NCBI GenBank assembly: GCA_001465935.1
Contig: LNKV01000005.1
Span: 1,178,001 to 1,242,000 of the forward strand
Direction of reading: 5' to 3'
DNA from: Clarireedia homoeocarpa
Taxonomy: Eukaryota > Ascomycota > Leotiomycetes > Helotiales > Rutstroemiaceae
Length of the DNA: 64,000 nucleotides
Both the position numbers and the translations under genes were made by a program. Every line of letters starts with the position of its first letter. Position 1 is the stretch's first letter. Shown in pieces: positions 22,794 through 35,434 of the stretch. Under the pieces are notes generated by a model, which was given only the letters and a program-made list of their open reading frames with translations, ran no database searches and was not told the DNA's origin.

Positions 22794-25432
22794 GTCTGAT
22801 TTGCTCCTAGAAAGAGCGGGCTCTTGTCGACTAGGAAATCTGCCATCGATTGGATGACCTTTCTGCAGTTATGTGAATATGATGTTCTTTGTCTATATCG
22901 TTCCATCTCATGTATGCAGTGAACTTCAGTACCTGCAGATAAATAGTGGTAAGCAAATGATTATTCTTGTGTTCACTCTCCGTTCACAAGGACTCTGGCA
23001 GTATCATGTGTTTGAGCCTTGACTTTTCCTGTGGTTTGCCCTGGGTGTCTGTCTAGATAATAACTTCTGCGCGACTATCATTGAAATATGAACTCAGCAC
23101 CTCCTGAATTTGTCGCTCTACTGGACTGCTCCATCACTTTTTTATCAATGCTATGGTGAACAGCACGTACCACAAAGTTGTAAGCTCCTTCATCCTTCAC
23201 CACTGCTATTAAATTCTCGCTTTCGTTGTGTTTTACCCTACTCCATCATCTTATCATCGTCGCCGTTACATTTTCATCACTGTTGCTGTCATCATTCCAT
23301 TCCAGATAACACTCCCCCATATCTACTTACCTATCATCCACCCATACACCCTGTAAAATAGTTGCTTCTTTGGATTCTGTTGTAAGCTCTCTTGTATAGG
23401 GAGAAGAGAATTTTGATATGGAACCAAGCTAGGGGCTCGGCTCGTGGCTTTTTATATCCATCAGGACTCTGCAGTCAGTCCTCAAATATTATGATGAGTT
23501 TCCGCGGCGGGGTTGTGGGAAATGGATTCCTTGTAGGAGATATGGTGAATACTTGTTTAATGATTGAGGGCTTGTTTTCTTCGGATAGGTGCAAGGGTTT
23601 ATGGTATATAAACATGCAGGATCGAGTGAATACCCTTATTCGGACCATTTACAGCTCTACAATACTATTCAACTAGTACAGGAGCACTTCAATTCTCCTT
23701 CTGTAACATCTAATTTGCCCCCTTATTCGGGCAAATGGAGTCTATTTGCCATAGATAGAATACCTATAGAGGGCTCCATTGTCCATAGTTTAGATACAAT
23801 CAATCAAGTCTACTATTTCACAGATGAAGAATAGAATCCGATGTATTGCTGTCCGTATGGTATGTGTATATAGTATACGTATATGCTTATTGCCAACATC
23901 ACTTACTTTACTGCATAATATGCACCTACACATTACTAGCATCTTGTAATCACTATCATCGATTCTGTCTACTGTCATTCTCAGTTGCCATCGTCAATCT
24001 CAATCTCTTCCCTCGCCTCCCTCGCGTCACCATCGTTTCTTCCAATTTCAATCCCCTTTCAACCACCAATCCAATCTCACAGTATATCCGTCAGCGGCAC
24101 GTCTAGACGAGCATGATTTCAACAAGCATAAGTTCTTCAAAAACGCCAGACAGACTTCCACGCTATCAATCACGAGATTATTCAAGACAATGACATGATA
24201 TATATAACAGATTGTTTCCTGTGAAATATAAGTTGTAATTGTCACTTCTCTAGTAGTGGCGTCACTTTTGGAGTTTTCACATTTCCTTGTCTACTCTGCC
24301 CAGATGTCCATCAACGACTTTTATATACCCCTCAAACCCGAGCTGACCATCATCCCATTTTATGAACCCAAGCAAGCAAGCCATGCACAGATCCACAAAC
24401 TCATCATTGAATGAAATCCCATTCACCAATGAAAAAAAGGTGAATTTCTATCCTCCAAGCTCCGCCCCCAGCCTAAGATCGGATATCCAAACAGCCCGTA
24501 CCCACACCAGCACCCCACGCCCTCTATAAAAAAAAAGGCACAGGAATCTGTTAGATGAAGTGACTTGATTGATCTATCTAAACTATGGAAAATAGGGACC
24601 TTTCATAGGTATCCTGAATGAGTTTTTATGGGTCACGAATTACACCATTCTGTGGGTACCACAGGTGATCAGGAATGTACGCCATTCTGTGGGTATTGTA
24701 GGTGATCAGGAATGTACAGGAGCTGTTTACTTCTACAGAATCCGAACCTGGGACGTAGACATCATGTTTTTGACCTCCCCATGAATGTGAAAAGACTGAC
24801 TGACTACATGAAAATGCGCAAGTGGCTCATCCATGAGCGTTTTCTTTGCTTTAAGCAAAAAGCTTTGTGGATGAGAATCCACTCTTTTTGTGTAGTTTTG
24901 CGCTATCTCTGCCATCACAGACATGGCCCAACTTTCATAGACAGTGTACTGGGTTCGAATCTTCCTAAATAACGGTGGTGGAGGAAAGCAGCTATACTTT
25001 CCACGTCTGAGTCTCTTTCTTGTGCGCAACCATTTTACCGCAATCCTCGTTCCCACCCTGCATTAAATTTCACTAGCGCTTGCTACGTACATATTTTATT
25101 GCAGAGAATCCACTACGGATCTGTGCAATCATCTGCAAGGGCTTTGAGATCCAGTTTTGCACGCCCTCGAGTGGGAGTGCAAATATGATGCGTAGACACG
25201 TGCACCAGCAAATGGTACAGGGAAATCATTTAGTCTGAAGCACCCTCTCTATATGGCATTCGTTTCTCTCAAACTGGGAAAGAAACCAATATGCACAGAG
25301 TAGGCGATGTGCAGCACTTACGAAATCTCAACACCTTAACGTAACTGGCTTGGTAACAACTATCTATGCCCATCCCACTGTTTGAACGTCTCACAAGTAT
25401 ATGCAATCAATTCTGAACCACCATCCACACAC
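22794..25432. other. Long convergent intergenic region (2.6 kb)
   Basis: Between the 3' ends of the P450 and aminotransferase genes. No ORF shows family likeness. It is AT-rich around 23.4-24.3 kb, and it contains a 37-bp tandem duplication at 24645-24717. A GGTTCGAATC string near 24953 resembles a tRNA B-box but no tRNA folds around it. Confidence 0.55.
24645..24717. repeat. Tandem duplication, 37-bp period
   Basis: Copies at 24645-24680 and 24682-24717. They match except for four adjacent positions, CCAC in the first and TTGT in the second, all transitions. Confidence 0.9.
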
Positions 25433-27201
25433 TTATGAAATGCCAAAACTGCTTCTAACAGCAGCACCGAATCTCTCAATAGCTTCAGTCATTTTCTCCT
25501 CCGATGCAGCGGCGAAAGTGGCGCGGAAAAACATATCATCTGGGACAAAACCGGTCTTCTCAGCAGTGAACCAACTGCCCGGACAGATAAGAACACCCTC
25601 ATCGATACCTGCTAGGAAGATCTCTTCCTCGAGTTTAAGGAATGGTTTCGTCTTGGAGTCAGGGTGTTTCTCCCAGGCAACTTGGAGCCATAACTGGGTG
25701 TATTAGTAAACCTAATCACAAACCCAACGACATAGCAAACTTACAAACATGCCAGCACTTGGTGGGTTCCAGCTAACCAAATCCCTTGGCAGATACTTTT
25801 CACAGGCAGCAAGAATCACATTTCGGCGCTTCGTGTACTCTAAACGAAGGTTGATGAGCCATTGAAGATAACCACCATGTCCCCAGCTTTCATCCAAGAG
25901 CTTGTAGAGCACTAACTGAGAAATTCCGCTTGGATTCTGGTTGGAGTTTTCATTTGATCGAATGAATCTGTCTGTAATTTGCTCTGAAGCAGTGATCCAG
26001 CCGCAACGCGTTCCTGGGGCGACAACCTTCGAAAATGAATCCATTCTCATGACACGTCCATCAGTATCCATACTCAGATATGTTGGAACGAGAGCCTTCA
26101 GGAATTCCTCATTGTTTGCTGGTGGTGGAACGTCCGGAGCATCAGGTCCTGTGTATGGTTGCATCTGAAGAAAATAATAAGGTTCGTCTTCAACAATGTA
26201 TACATCGTGCTTTTGAGCCACTTTGTAAATTTCCCTGCGGCGAGCCAAGCTTTGCGTCGCACCGGTGGGATTCTGGCCAGACGGAACGGTGTAAAGAACG
26301 AATGGTTTCCGAGCCCCCCGAGCCTTCTCGTCCCAGTTGCTGAGTATCTCATCCATAATTTCTGGCAAAAGGCCTTCAGAATCCATCTTTATACCCAAGA
26401 ATTTGACGCCCAATGGGGCTGCTGTCTCAACGGCCGAAGCGAATGTGAACTCTTCAGATAGCACGAAATCCCCTCTCTCACAGAATATGCGGAAAGTCTG
26501 CTCCAACGACGATGTACTACCCACAGAAAGAGCACAAGCCCAATCAGCATAAGGAGGGTTGCACACAATCTCAGTATGCTCAGTTACCCATCTAATCATT
26601 TGCGCAGATCCGGTGGCCTGTCCATAGTTCAAGGCAATCGAAAGATCATATGCCCCTTTGCCATCCGATACATCGTATTTGCCGGCGGTGAGAACCGTGC
26701 CTGATTCTTTTGTCTCTTGCTCCGAGAAGTGAGGTACGGTTGGGACCTTGATCGAGATCTCTTCGATTGGGAAGTATTCGGGACATGGTAGACCTCCACC
26801 AAGTGATATTATTCCAGGTTTCTTCAGATATCTGGCGGCGCTTTTCAGGGTCGATGGTTTCCTCGAGCTACTTTCGAGGGAGATGCGGTCTTCTCAGGGT
26901 TAGCAATTGAAATATGATTAACTTGCTCGGCTAACGTACGGTCCCATCTTTTTGCTTTTGGTTTCCATGCCGACTGTGACTCATTAGCTACTTGCTCAGC
27001 CAAGCTAAAGCTTCAAGCCAGTAGAAGAATACTCACAGGAGTTTTGAATTGGTCACTACTTGTAGCTGCTGCAACGCCTGCAATCAATTTTCCAGCCTTT
27101 GCTCGTCTTGCAGAAACTCCATTGACAGTCAATGGATCAGGAATGACAATAGCTTCAGTATCGGTCACGGCTTCAACATCAATTGCTGTTGGAGGAGCCA
27201 T
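25433..27201 (-). CDS. Aro8-like aromatic / 2-aminoadipate aminotransferase
   Basis: PLP-dependent class I/II aminotransferase acting on aromatic amino acids and possibly 2-aminoadipate or kynurenine. Four exons (27037..27201, 26940..26973, 25745..26889, 25433..25693) give 534 aa. The second exon is only 34 nt and encodes SAWKPKAKRWD; the acceptor of the next intron completes HRISLESSSRKPSTL, the fungal Aro8 entry motif. GIISLGGGLPCPEYFP follows. The PLP lysine is K354 in DSFSKVVAPGTRCGW; PSGQNPTGATQS and EDEPYYFLQM are cofactor and substrate signatures. Residues 1-55 form a poorly conserved leader. It is divergent from the NmrA-like gene. A model starting at the internal methionine of LNYGQATG would lose a third of the protein. 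Confidence 0.92.
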
Positions 27202-28396
27202 TTTGACTGCTGGAGCTGAGGTTTTGATTTGGAAAATAAGCTGACGGCGATGCTTGTGATGAAAATAGAAGAATAGATGTGCAATCAGACAATAGGAGAA
27301 GTGATAAAGTTACATGTACGTATGTATATGCATGTAGCGTCCTGTCTGCTTGCAGGGTAGTGACAGTTGTTCACCCCCGTTGTTGTCATGCAAAGGGCGT
27401 ATTAATACTAATACGTGAAGAACCACTTACAACGTAGATGGGGAACAGAGAATGCTGAGAACAGACAGAAAGTGGAGTAGATCAGAAAATAAGAGAGATC
27501 AAGAACTCATCATGTAATGGAAATACCAAAAGTGGTGAAGTACAGTCACTCACCTCAAGACTCGAGCGAAGTACCTGACTCTGTGTGAGAATTCTTTATA
27601 CCTTCCTAAGTTAAACTTAGCGAGCTAAGGAAGTTTAAAGGAAGAAGGACAAGGATTAAGAGCCCTTATCGTTATCAAAGCCGCTGATAAGCGACAATGA
27701 ATGGAGCAGACACCTTCCCTAAATTGATCTAGCCTAAGCAGCTCCAGATGCCCAGATGCCGTACCGAACGGACTTCTGAGTTACGACGCCGTGCGACGGT
27801 AGGTTCACCCGTCACATAACGTGGTGGTGAATAACTCAACGAACCGTGTGTAATTCATCAAGAGCTGATATTTGGTCGATGCAATGTCAAATGAGTATCC
27901 GAATAACCAATTCCTCTACTCTCAAAGCAATATCGCAAGAGTCAAGAGTTGCTATATACTCGGACTCAGTATAGAATTACCACGTGATATCCCGCAGCTG
28001 ATTTTATGGTACATACACAGCAGCTTCACACAGAAATTCATGACAAATTGAACTTCTGAAGCACCAACACCAAATAGATATCAGAACTATGAGAGTCCTC
28101 AAAGCTCTCCTTGAGACTCTTCAAGCCATGTTCATACCTGTTTCAAATCGAAATCAGTGGGCGTGCATACTTTCTCGCATCTAGGGCGCCGTCCGCCGAG
28201 TCTCCGTCCTCTGATGATAAAATGAAGCACAGGATGACCATCATCATTTATCAGCCAAAACCCACCTAAAGATGGGATACTGGAATGACTGGTATAAATT
28301 GGCCAGCACAGCGCAGTTTGTTTCCTACAAAATCAAACCGATCCCATCACTCTTCTTCTACTCAACGAGCGAACATCCACCAGCTACCAAGCCACC
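27202..28396. other. Divergent promoter region
   Basis: 1.2 kb between the aminotransferase and NmrA-like gene starts. No coding signal or strong repeat is seen. GATAAG-type strings occur (for example near 27665-27690), too common to interpret. Confidence 0.5.
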
Positions 28397-29534
28397 ATGA
28401 CCCAACACAAACTCATCGTCATCCTAGGCGCTACAGGAAACCAAGGCGGCTCAACCGTCACCACGTTTCTCCAAAACTCCGAGTGGCGCGTCCGCGCCCT
28501 CACCCGCACTCCCCACAGCAGCAAAGCGCAAGCGCTCGCCGCCCGCGGCGCCGAGGTCATGTACGCCGACATGGATTCGCCGGCGAGTCTCACAGCCGCC
28601 TTTGAGCACGCGCACGCTATCTTCGCTGTTAGTGACTTTTGGGGATTATACAGCGATCCCGCCAACCAAGGCAAAGCCGCCAAGGACGAGCCTCTCAATG
28701 TGTGGGCCGGAAAGCACGAGACGGAGCAATTGAAGCGCGTGATTGATGCCGCGGCGAAAGTACCTACGCTTGAGCGTTTCGTGCTGTCGTCGCTGTCGTA
28801 TGCAACAAAGTGGTCAGGGGGAAAGTACACCCATGTTTATCATTTTGACTCGAAGGCAAGGGCGGAGATGTATGGGAGGGAGACGTACCCGGAGTTGTGG
28901 GCGAAGACGAGTATCTTTCAGGCGGGACTTTTCTTGGGGAATTATATTACGAAGTCAGCCATTCAGCCACAGATGGTAAGTTATCTCTCCTTCGCCTGGC
29001 CGCTGTAATCTTCATGTCGGCTCTGGTTTTCTAAACATCTCTCATCTCTAGTCATCAAATGGCGTCATCCAGTTCATCAGCCAACTAAACCCCAACGTCA
29101 AACTTCCCTACATCGCAGCAGAAGAAGACACTGGCCCCTTCGTGCAAGCCCTCGTACAAGATAGCCCCGGCAAGAACCTCATCGCCTACAGAGAATGGTG
29201 CACTCTGCGCGAAGTCTCCGCTGCGTTGGCTCAGGTTACCGGCTTCGCGGTGGAATGCATCGTGTTGCCTAAGGGCCAACCGAATCCTGATCTTCCACCG
29301 GAGTTGCGCGAGGAGATGGATGAGTGTTTGGCTTATTTTGACGAGTTCGGGTATGAAGGCCGAGATGACCCTACGGTTGTACACCCGAAGGATGTAAGTT
29401 TATGATTAATGCTATCTTTTCATCCTATGGTTGCTAATTTTTGTTAGTTGAACTCACCGCCGCAGCTGGAGAGCGTGGTGGATTGGGTTAGGAAGCAGGA
29501 TTGGACCCAGGTTTTTGGCGAGCAGCGGAAGTGA
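28397..29534 (+). CDS. NmrA-like NAD(P)-binding family protein
   Basis: Atypical short-chain dehydrogenase of the NmrA/HSCARG group, usually a redox sensor or NAD(P)H-dependent reductase. Exons are 28397..28975, 29052..29393 and 29448..29534, giving 335 aa. The dinucleotide motif GATGNQGG is at residues 11-18, with VRALTRTP as the second strand and its NADP-favouring arginine. FVLSSLSYATKWSGGKYTHV is typical for this group. The canonical SDR YxxxK is not visible, as is usual for NmrA proteins. The ATG lies in GCCACCATGA, a good context. Other functions (isoflavone-reductase-like) cannot be excluded. Confidence 0.9.
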
Positions 29535-30142
29535 TAATATTGACAGTTATGACTATGTATATCTTCTAAGTATACGCATCCATATCACCTTTCTTTTTCG
29601 TTGGACGAGGACAAGAAATATTGCGATTGTGTATTTACCTTTTTCTTCATCAATGCAGCTTTGAATAAACCGAGTGCCAAGTTCACAACTCATTGAAATA
29701 TGAACAAACAATCAAGAGATCCGACTTAATATATATCATAACTATTTTATTCATATTTATATTTTCTTAGTACAATATATACATAGTACAAAATACACAT
29801 AAACCCCAGACAGGTTGATTAAACTACCACTAGAAATTAAAGGAAGTAGATACATGATATAAAACCCCCCAGACCAAGACCCAGCGGGCGTACAGTGCGT
29901 GCATCCGTCGCAACTCCCTCCATCTCCCATATCCAATCCGCCGCCGACGTAAAAATCAATGCTAAGTATATGTTATGGATATCATACGCAAAATCAAATC
30001 AAATCAAAGACGCAAAACAAAAAGATGTTTGCTTCCACCAACTCCTTGCTATAAAGTCAAACGCAAGCGAAAAACTCAACGCGCAATCAACCAAAGGGAA
30101 GACATGACTAAGACTTTTTTCACCGGCACCACCACCATTTAT
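29535..30142. other. Convergent intergenic spacer, AT-rich
   Basis: 608 bp between two 3' ends. The stretch 29720-29870 is strongly AT-rich. No gene seen. Confidence 0.55.
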
Positions 30143-32292
30143 CTATTGCGCCTCATCCTGGTACCAATTCCCCACCCTCTGCTCTCCCAAATCTCCACTC
30201 CCATGCCCACTCGTAACCTTATCCTTCCTCGCCGCCTTCCTCTGCTTCTGCCTCTCCTGAAAACGTTTCTTCTCCGCGCCCGCCTGCAACGTCTCCTCCA
30301 ACTTCGGCTTCAACTTCAACGAGCCGCCTTCCCTCGAGCTCTGCGAACCATACGAGCTGAGCGTTCCAGAGCGATCAATTGTAGGCTCGATTGCGATTGC
30401 CGGTCTATCCACACTTCCCGTGGACGCTATCTTCCCCTTTCCGTCGTCCGTTTCTGAGTTGGTTTTTAGCACGGGCTGTGGGGTGGCGAAAATGGAGTCC
30501 GCGGGCATGACTTCGATGCCGGGGGTGTTGGAGATGTAGATCATTTTGGGTTTGATCTTGGAGACGGAGGTTTGTTTAGTGTGGTAAACTTGGGTGTGTG
30601 GGGTGGTGGGGGAGAATGTCGGGGAGAGGGTTGGAGAGAATGTTGTAGAGAAGTCTGGAGAGAAGGGTTGTGGGTGGGTGATGGAGATGTAGGTTGTGGA
30701 GTGGTGGTTGTTGGCTGGCATGGGTGGGATAGGGGGAATTACGAAATCGGTTATGTCTTGGGGCGACATGGGGAATGTGTGGAATGTTGAGATGGAGGCG
30801 GGAGAGGGTGGAATGCCCCCGAAGGTGTGGTTTGATCGCATGCCGGGGGATAGTGGGTCGTTGAATGGTTCGGGAAGGCTGTTTGGTACGACGGGGATAG
30901 GATAGTTGAGAGAGTATCGATTGGCTGGTAATGACTGTCGAGGAAGAGAGAATCTATCAATGGACACGACGGAATGTCTATTACTAGCTGAAAATTGGTT
31001 TGTCGCTACAGAGCTTTGCATGGGTCCCGATGGCATCGAATGTGGGTAGTCCGAGAATGGTCCATCAAGCCGAGCGACAGTTTTCACAGGAACATCGGGT
31101 GGTGGTGGTGAATTTGGTAAAGGTGCACTCGGGGTAGTGGGCCTTGATGAAGCGGATATCGTTATGGAAGGAAAATCTAGTGCGGGAAGCTTAGGAGGTA
31201 GCGATGTGCGACTTTGCGAGAAAGAGCGAGCATGTCCCATAGGGAAGAGGAAATTTGGTTCGCTCATTTCCCCACTCTGTGGAGAGACGGTCGAGGCATC
31301 CGATAGGTAAGAATATTGAGATAGACCGGAGTCAATTCTAGATCCGCCATTGGGGCTGGGCGTCATTCCTCGTTCATCTATGCTTGCGAGTAGTCCTCGA
31401 GGTTCCTCCCCTCCTCCGCGCCGGCTTCCGTGTCTTTCGGAGGAATCGGATGATATCGAAATAAGTGAACCGATGCGTTGCGCTTTAACACGTATCGACT
31501 TCCTAACCCCGATGCCACCCAATCTGAACAGTTGAGTATCATTTCCTTGAAGCTCGACTGCTTTCTCTGAAGTCCCATTTTCTAGGTTGCTGAACTTGCC
31601 CCATTTCGGAAATCTTCTGTTGTTGGATCGTCTTTTCCAGCAGCATCTAGCGCCCATAGCGGTGATTAATAGAATAATTACTATTCCTACCGCAATCATA
31701 GCTTTCGCGACCGCACTGAGACCATGACGACTTGAAGTGTTACTGGCAACCAATATCGCGGTGGTAGTAGGCGAAGATGTCGCAGTCCGTGACTGCGCAG
31801 AAGTAACGGGAGCCATCGAGGTCGACGAAACCGTAGTGGTCTGTATCGACAAGGTCGATGTGCTCGAAGCACTACTTGTAGAAGTTGTTTTGGAAGAACT
31901 GGAGGTTGTTTTGGAAGAACTGGAGCTCGACGAGGAAACGTTCTTATTTAGCAGGTTGCAAATTTGACCAACCACTTTCATGGAAGCTAAATGGTATAAG
32001 CTTTAAGACATCCGAAACCCACAGCAACTGACTTACTTTCAGCATCGATGACACTACATGCATCTTGTATGCAACCTGTCGCATTCGAAACACTCGAGCT
32101 CCGTGCCGAGATACCGTTGCTACCAAAGCAATAGCAGGAAAGATCGCTAGTACTGCAGCCTAGTGAGGTGGTAGCTACCTCAAGGCACGTGTCGGAACAT
32201 GATGGGAGGGAATTTATCTCGTCTGATAAAGATTGAGACTTTACAACCGTCGAAGACAATAGAAGCAAAACGGGAAGATAGGAAAAGATCAT
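30143..32292 (-). CDS. CFEM-domain single-pass membrane protein with a long cytoplasmic tail
   Basis: Exon 1 is 32037..32292, exon 2 is 30143..31986, with a 50-nt intron; the product is 699 aa. Order: signal peptide (MIFSYLPVLLLLSSTVVKS), a CFEM domain with eight cysteines at about residues 30-95 (SCSDTC, LGC, DLSCYC, TGC, DAC, QIC), a Ser/Thr-rich stalk, one transmembrane helix (AKAMIAVGIVIILLITAMG) followed by CCWKRR, then about 480 residues of low-complexity Ser/Pro-rich cytoplasmic sequence ending in a basic segment. CFEM domains bind heme or act in adhesion and host sensing. The aspartate three residues before CYC corresponds to the axial ligand of heme-binding CFEM proteins. The eighth cysteine is contributed by exon 2. 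A sensor or wall-anchor role is inference. Confidence 0.88.
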
Positions 32293-32590
32293 GATGAATT
32301 AAGAAAGTTCGTATTCCATCAATGTAATATGAGATGGTTATAAAGCCAACAGCAAGGTCGCAATGATGGGAAGCTACAAAGCATATAGGAAAGAGGAGTA
32401 TGTTTTCAAGACCAATGGAGCTTTGATGGAGCTTTGATGGATCTTTGATGGATCTTTGTGAGAGAATGAGTCTCGAACTGTTGTCATACCCTAGTCATGT
32501 TGATGACATGGGACTACTGTGATCTAAAACTCGGATCATGAGCAGAGTCGCAGGAAATCTACAAAAGCCAGAGAGTCTTCTTGTATTTCG

Positions 32591-33635
32591 TACTTCGTAC
32601 AGATCAACAAAGGCGGCAGCCGCTCAGTGGGGATCTGCAAGCATGGTTTATGGAATCCGTTTGCACCTACCGCTTATCTCATCTCAATATATTACAGCAC
32701 AGTATGAAGGTGCAGGACTAAGAAAAGTATTTAGGGACAGGGAGGGATTTACCATGAGAGTGGCTCGTGGCTCGTGGTCCGCGTCTCCAGATCGGCAGAG
32801 AATTCTCCGTGAAACGCGCTGGTCGGATATATTTCCGCATTGGGGATATCCGTCGCGAAGCGTTTCTGCTATAGACCTAGTAAACGTCGTAAAATCGGGA
32901 AATGAGAGTAGCGACATGATGAAAATAACTCCTTCTCCTATTTTCTCTCGTTTCTTGGGTGACGTGCTGCTCTGCCTTGCGCTTAAACCGACCCACAAGA
33001 TGATGCGAGGAAACTGATGATTGACGATTGACCAACAAAGCCTTACGGTGAAGCGACGATGACGGTAGGTGATTCGTTGGTTAGGAAATATACGGGTGAT
33101 CCAGGCAGAGTTGGCCCACTCTTGCATTTCGAATTGAGGTTATTTGGGTGCTTTGGTTGCTCGAAGGATTCCTCAAGATCGCAACCCTTGTTCGTGGAAG
33201 GAGGACAACATACAAAGTACTCGTACTGTATAGGAAAACATGCTTAGGTCAAATTGCGGGCGCTTCCAACGCCTCCCAACCTATGAAGATGGGATGTGGT
33301 TACTGGATGAGAGACACAACTGCCACGTCTCAAAAAAAGCCTTTTTCCAGAATTTGACGTTGACACCCGTGCAGCAATTCAATTGAAATTCTTTCGAGAA
33401 GCGCAGTACGAAGTAAGTTAAACAGACTGACTTGGCCTGAAACGTCTCAACCCCCACACTCTGGCACCTGAGAAGTGCTTCATAGCCAACCACTGCGCCA
33501 GTCTTCTATTGGTTTCTTGTTCACTACACGAGCATTGGCAAATACCCGACGATACTGGTTACTGGTGACTGGTGACTGGTGACTGGCTACTGGTTGATTG
33601 ATGCTCTTGGCCAAGAATGTGACAAATACTTCGTA
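32591..33635. promoter_or_regulatory. Three copies of the 9-mer TACTTCGTA between the CFEM and GDSL genes
   Basis: Exact matches on either strand at 32591-32599, 33407-33415 and 33627-33635. The first lies about 300 bp upstream of the CFEM start. Function is not known. Confidence 0.4.
33555..33596. repeat. Heptamer tandem repeat (ACTGGTG-like, 6 units)
   Basis: Units ACTGGTT, three ACTGGTG, ACTGGCT, ACTGGTT. It lies 31 bp from a TACTTCGTA 9-mer and is related to the array at 17372-17399. Confidence 0.9.
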
Positions 33636-34181
33636 GTTGAACGCGTATTAGAAGCGGTTCGGCGAGTTTGAGATTGGAAATTTCACAGCACCAAGACATT
33701 TGGGAACGAGCATGGTGTGTTATAGAGTTGGGTAGGTACGGGCGCAGCTCGGATCAAAACACTTCCCGCGCTTAAGATTGCTCGTGAGTCTGAGCGAGAG
33801 AAAAATTCAATGCCGTGCCGGACAATTCAGGGTCTCGTTATTCAGAATGTCTAAGAGTTGGCTTGTACTTCAAGATGTCTGTCCATGTCCATTTGCCATG
33901 TATTTCGTCACAGCACCAGTCAGTGGTCGACGATGTCTGTGATGAAGGAATGAGGGGCAAGCTAGACCTAGCTTTAAGTTGACTGTGGCTAAAAGTCAAA
34001 AGGCTCTCACGGTAAGGTAAATATAGCTACACCATGTACAGAGGGCAAGGCAAAGGTGGAGTGAGGGTATCATGTGTTTGAACCAACGTTGTGGAGGAAC
34101 GGTGAATGATGTGAAGAATTTGTAAAGGATGCTAGATGCTGCAAGATGCCTCTTCCACAGCTTCATCCTTCACTACCCTAC

Positions 34182-34208
34182 CTCACCACCCTCACCACCC
34201 TCACCACC
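34182..34208. repeat. 9-bp tandem repeat (CTCACCACC, 3 units)
   Basis: Three exact units followed by a partial CTCACC. Simple slippage repeat in noncoding DNA. Confidence 0.85.
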
Positions 34209-35434
34209 CTCACCCGCCCAGTGGTGCACCAGACCAAGCAACGAACGAAAGCTTGGAGAGTGAGCTTATTGATCCTGCTGTATAAGGATGAATCACAAGT
34301 ATCATATTTCGTATGTCACCGACTTTCTGTGGAAGAAAAGGAGTTGCGACGGTAAAGGATGTGATAAAGCAAACCGTAAAACAGCCCCATACGATAATTT
34401 TGCTGGTTAATTTTCTCATCACGAGTCTCTCTCTGCTTTTCGCAGCAACCGGATCGTGGACCTGATGTCGCGATAAGCATAAGAAGGAAGGACAGGGAGA
34501 TGAATGATTTGAGGACCCAAAAAGCCGGCGATTAACCAGAACAATCCGACTGTCCAGGCAACCGTTTATTCCTAGGAGCGTCGCATTCGTAACGGTGAAG
34601 TCTTCCTTTACGTACGTCCCGGTACGTACATACCAGGGCAATTTTCGTTGACGCGCTTGCTACGCAGCAGCGGTGAGGCGATGGACAAGAAGTCAAAAGG
34701 ATTTTGCGGCGGCGGAGGTTTTCGCGCCACAGATTTTCGTTGTGCATATCAAACATCAACAAAAAGGAAAAAACTTTTCCCTTTTGCCCGACCGTCCTCA
34801 ATAGGTGGTTTTGATGCTCTGATGCTCTAATCATGCAGTACCGAATTCAGCCTATGTGGAAATAACTACCTCTCGTTCTCGTTTCCACACAAGCTTTGGG
34901 CGCAAATCATTTCACTATTCCAAAACGGCGCATCCGCGTCGGAGCAGGTTTTGTACCTGCCGTCGTCCGCTCCGCGATTTCCTGGCATTTTCGTCGGACA
35001 TCCTGCTTCGGCATTCGCTGGCAGCAACACTCCATCATCCAAATGCTTGTTAGTACTGTTTGCAGAGCAACTGGCACATTCTCATTCGTTCATCGGCAGA
35101 ATTTTTCTCCAGAAAGAATTTATCCGTCATCCGTGCCGCGATGTACCCTTAATATATCGCGGGGTTGGGGCGCGCGGGGTAGATGTGTTTGATTTTCTAG
35201 TTGCTTCCGGGCTCTTAAGATGATGTCGTTCTTAATAGTCATATGGAGGAAAGGCTCAATGATGCCCCGATGCTTGCTACGAGTAGAGAGCTTGCCTGCG
35301 GGGAGAGTTTGCTAAGGGCTAGCTAGGTATAAAGTGAGGCGCATTCGTGCAAGTTTCCATGCCTTCATTCTTTTCGGTGTCCGTCTCTCTGCGCAGAACA
35401 TTTCGAATCAATTGCCTATCGGCGAACGGTCAAG

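Larger units (their letters stand above)
32293..35434. other. Long divergent intergenic region (3.1 kb)
   Basis: Between the CFEM and GDSL-esterase genes, which point away from each other. No convincing ORF. It holds three TACTTCGTA 9-mers (32591-32599, 33407-33415, 33627-33635), the ACTGGTG heptamer array at 33555-33596, and a CTCACCACC 9-bp array near 34182-34208. Confidence 0.6.

Noticed and set aside
24880..24975. tRNA-like B-box GGTTCGAATC
   Set aside because: The flanking five bases do not pair as a T stem, and no acceptor stem or A-box fits at the right distance.
8894..29534. Secondary-metabolite gene cluster from the O-methyltransferase, P450 and NmrA-like genes
   Set aside because: They are separated by housekeeping genes and no polyketide synthase, peptide synthetase or terpene synthase is present.
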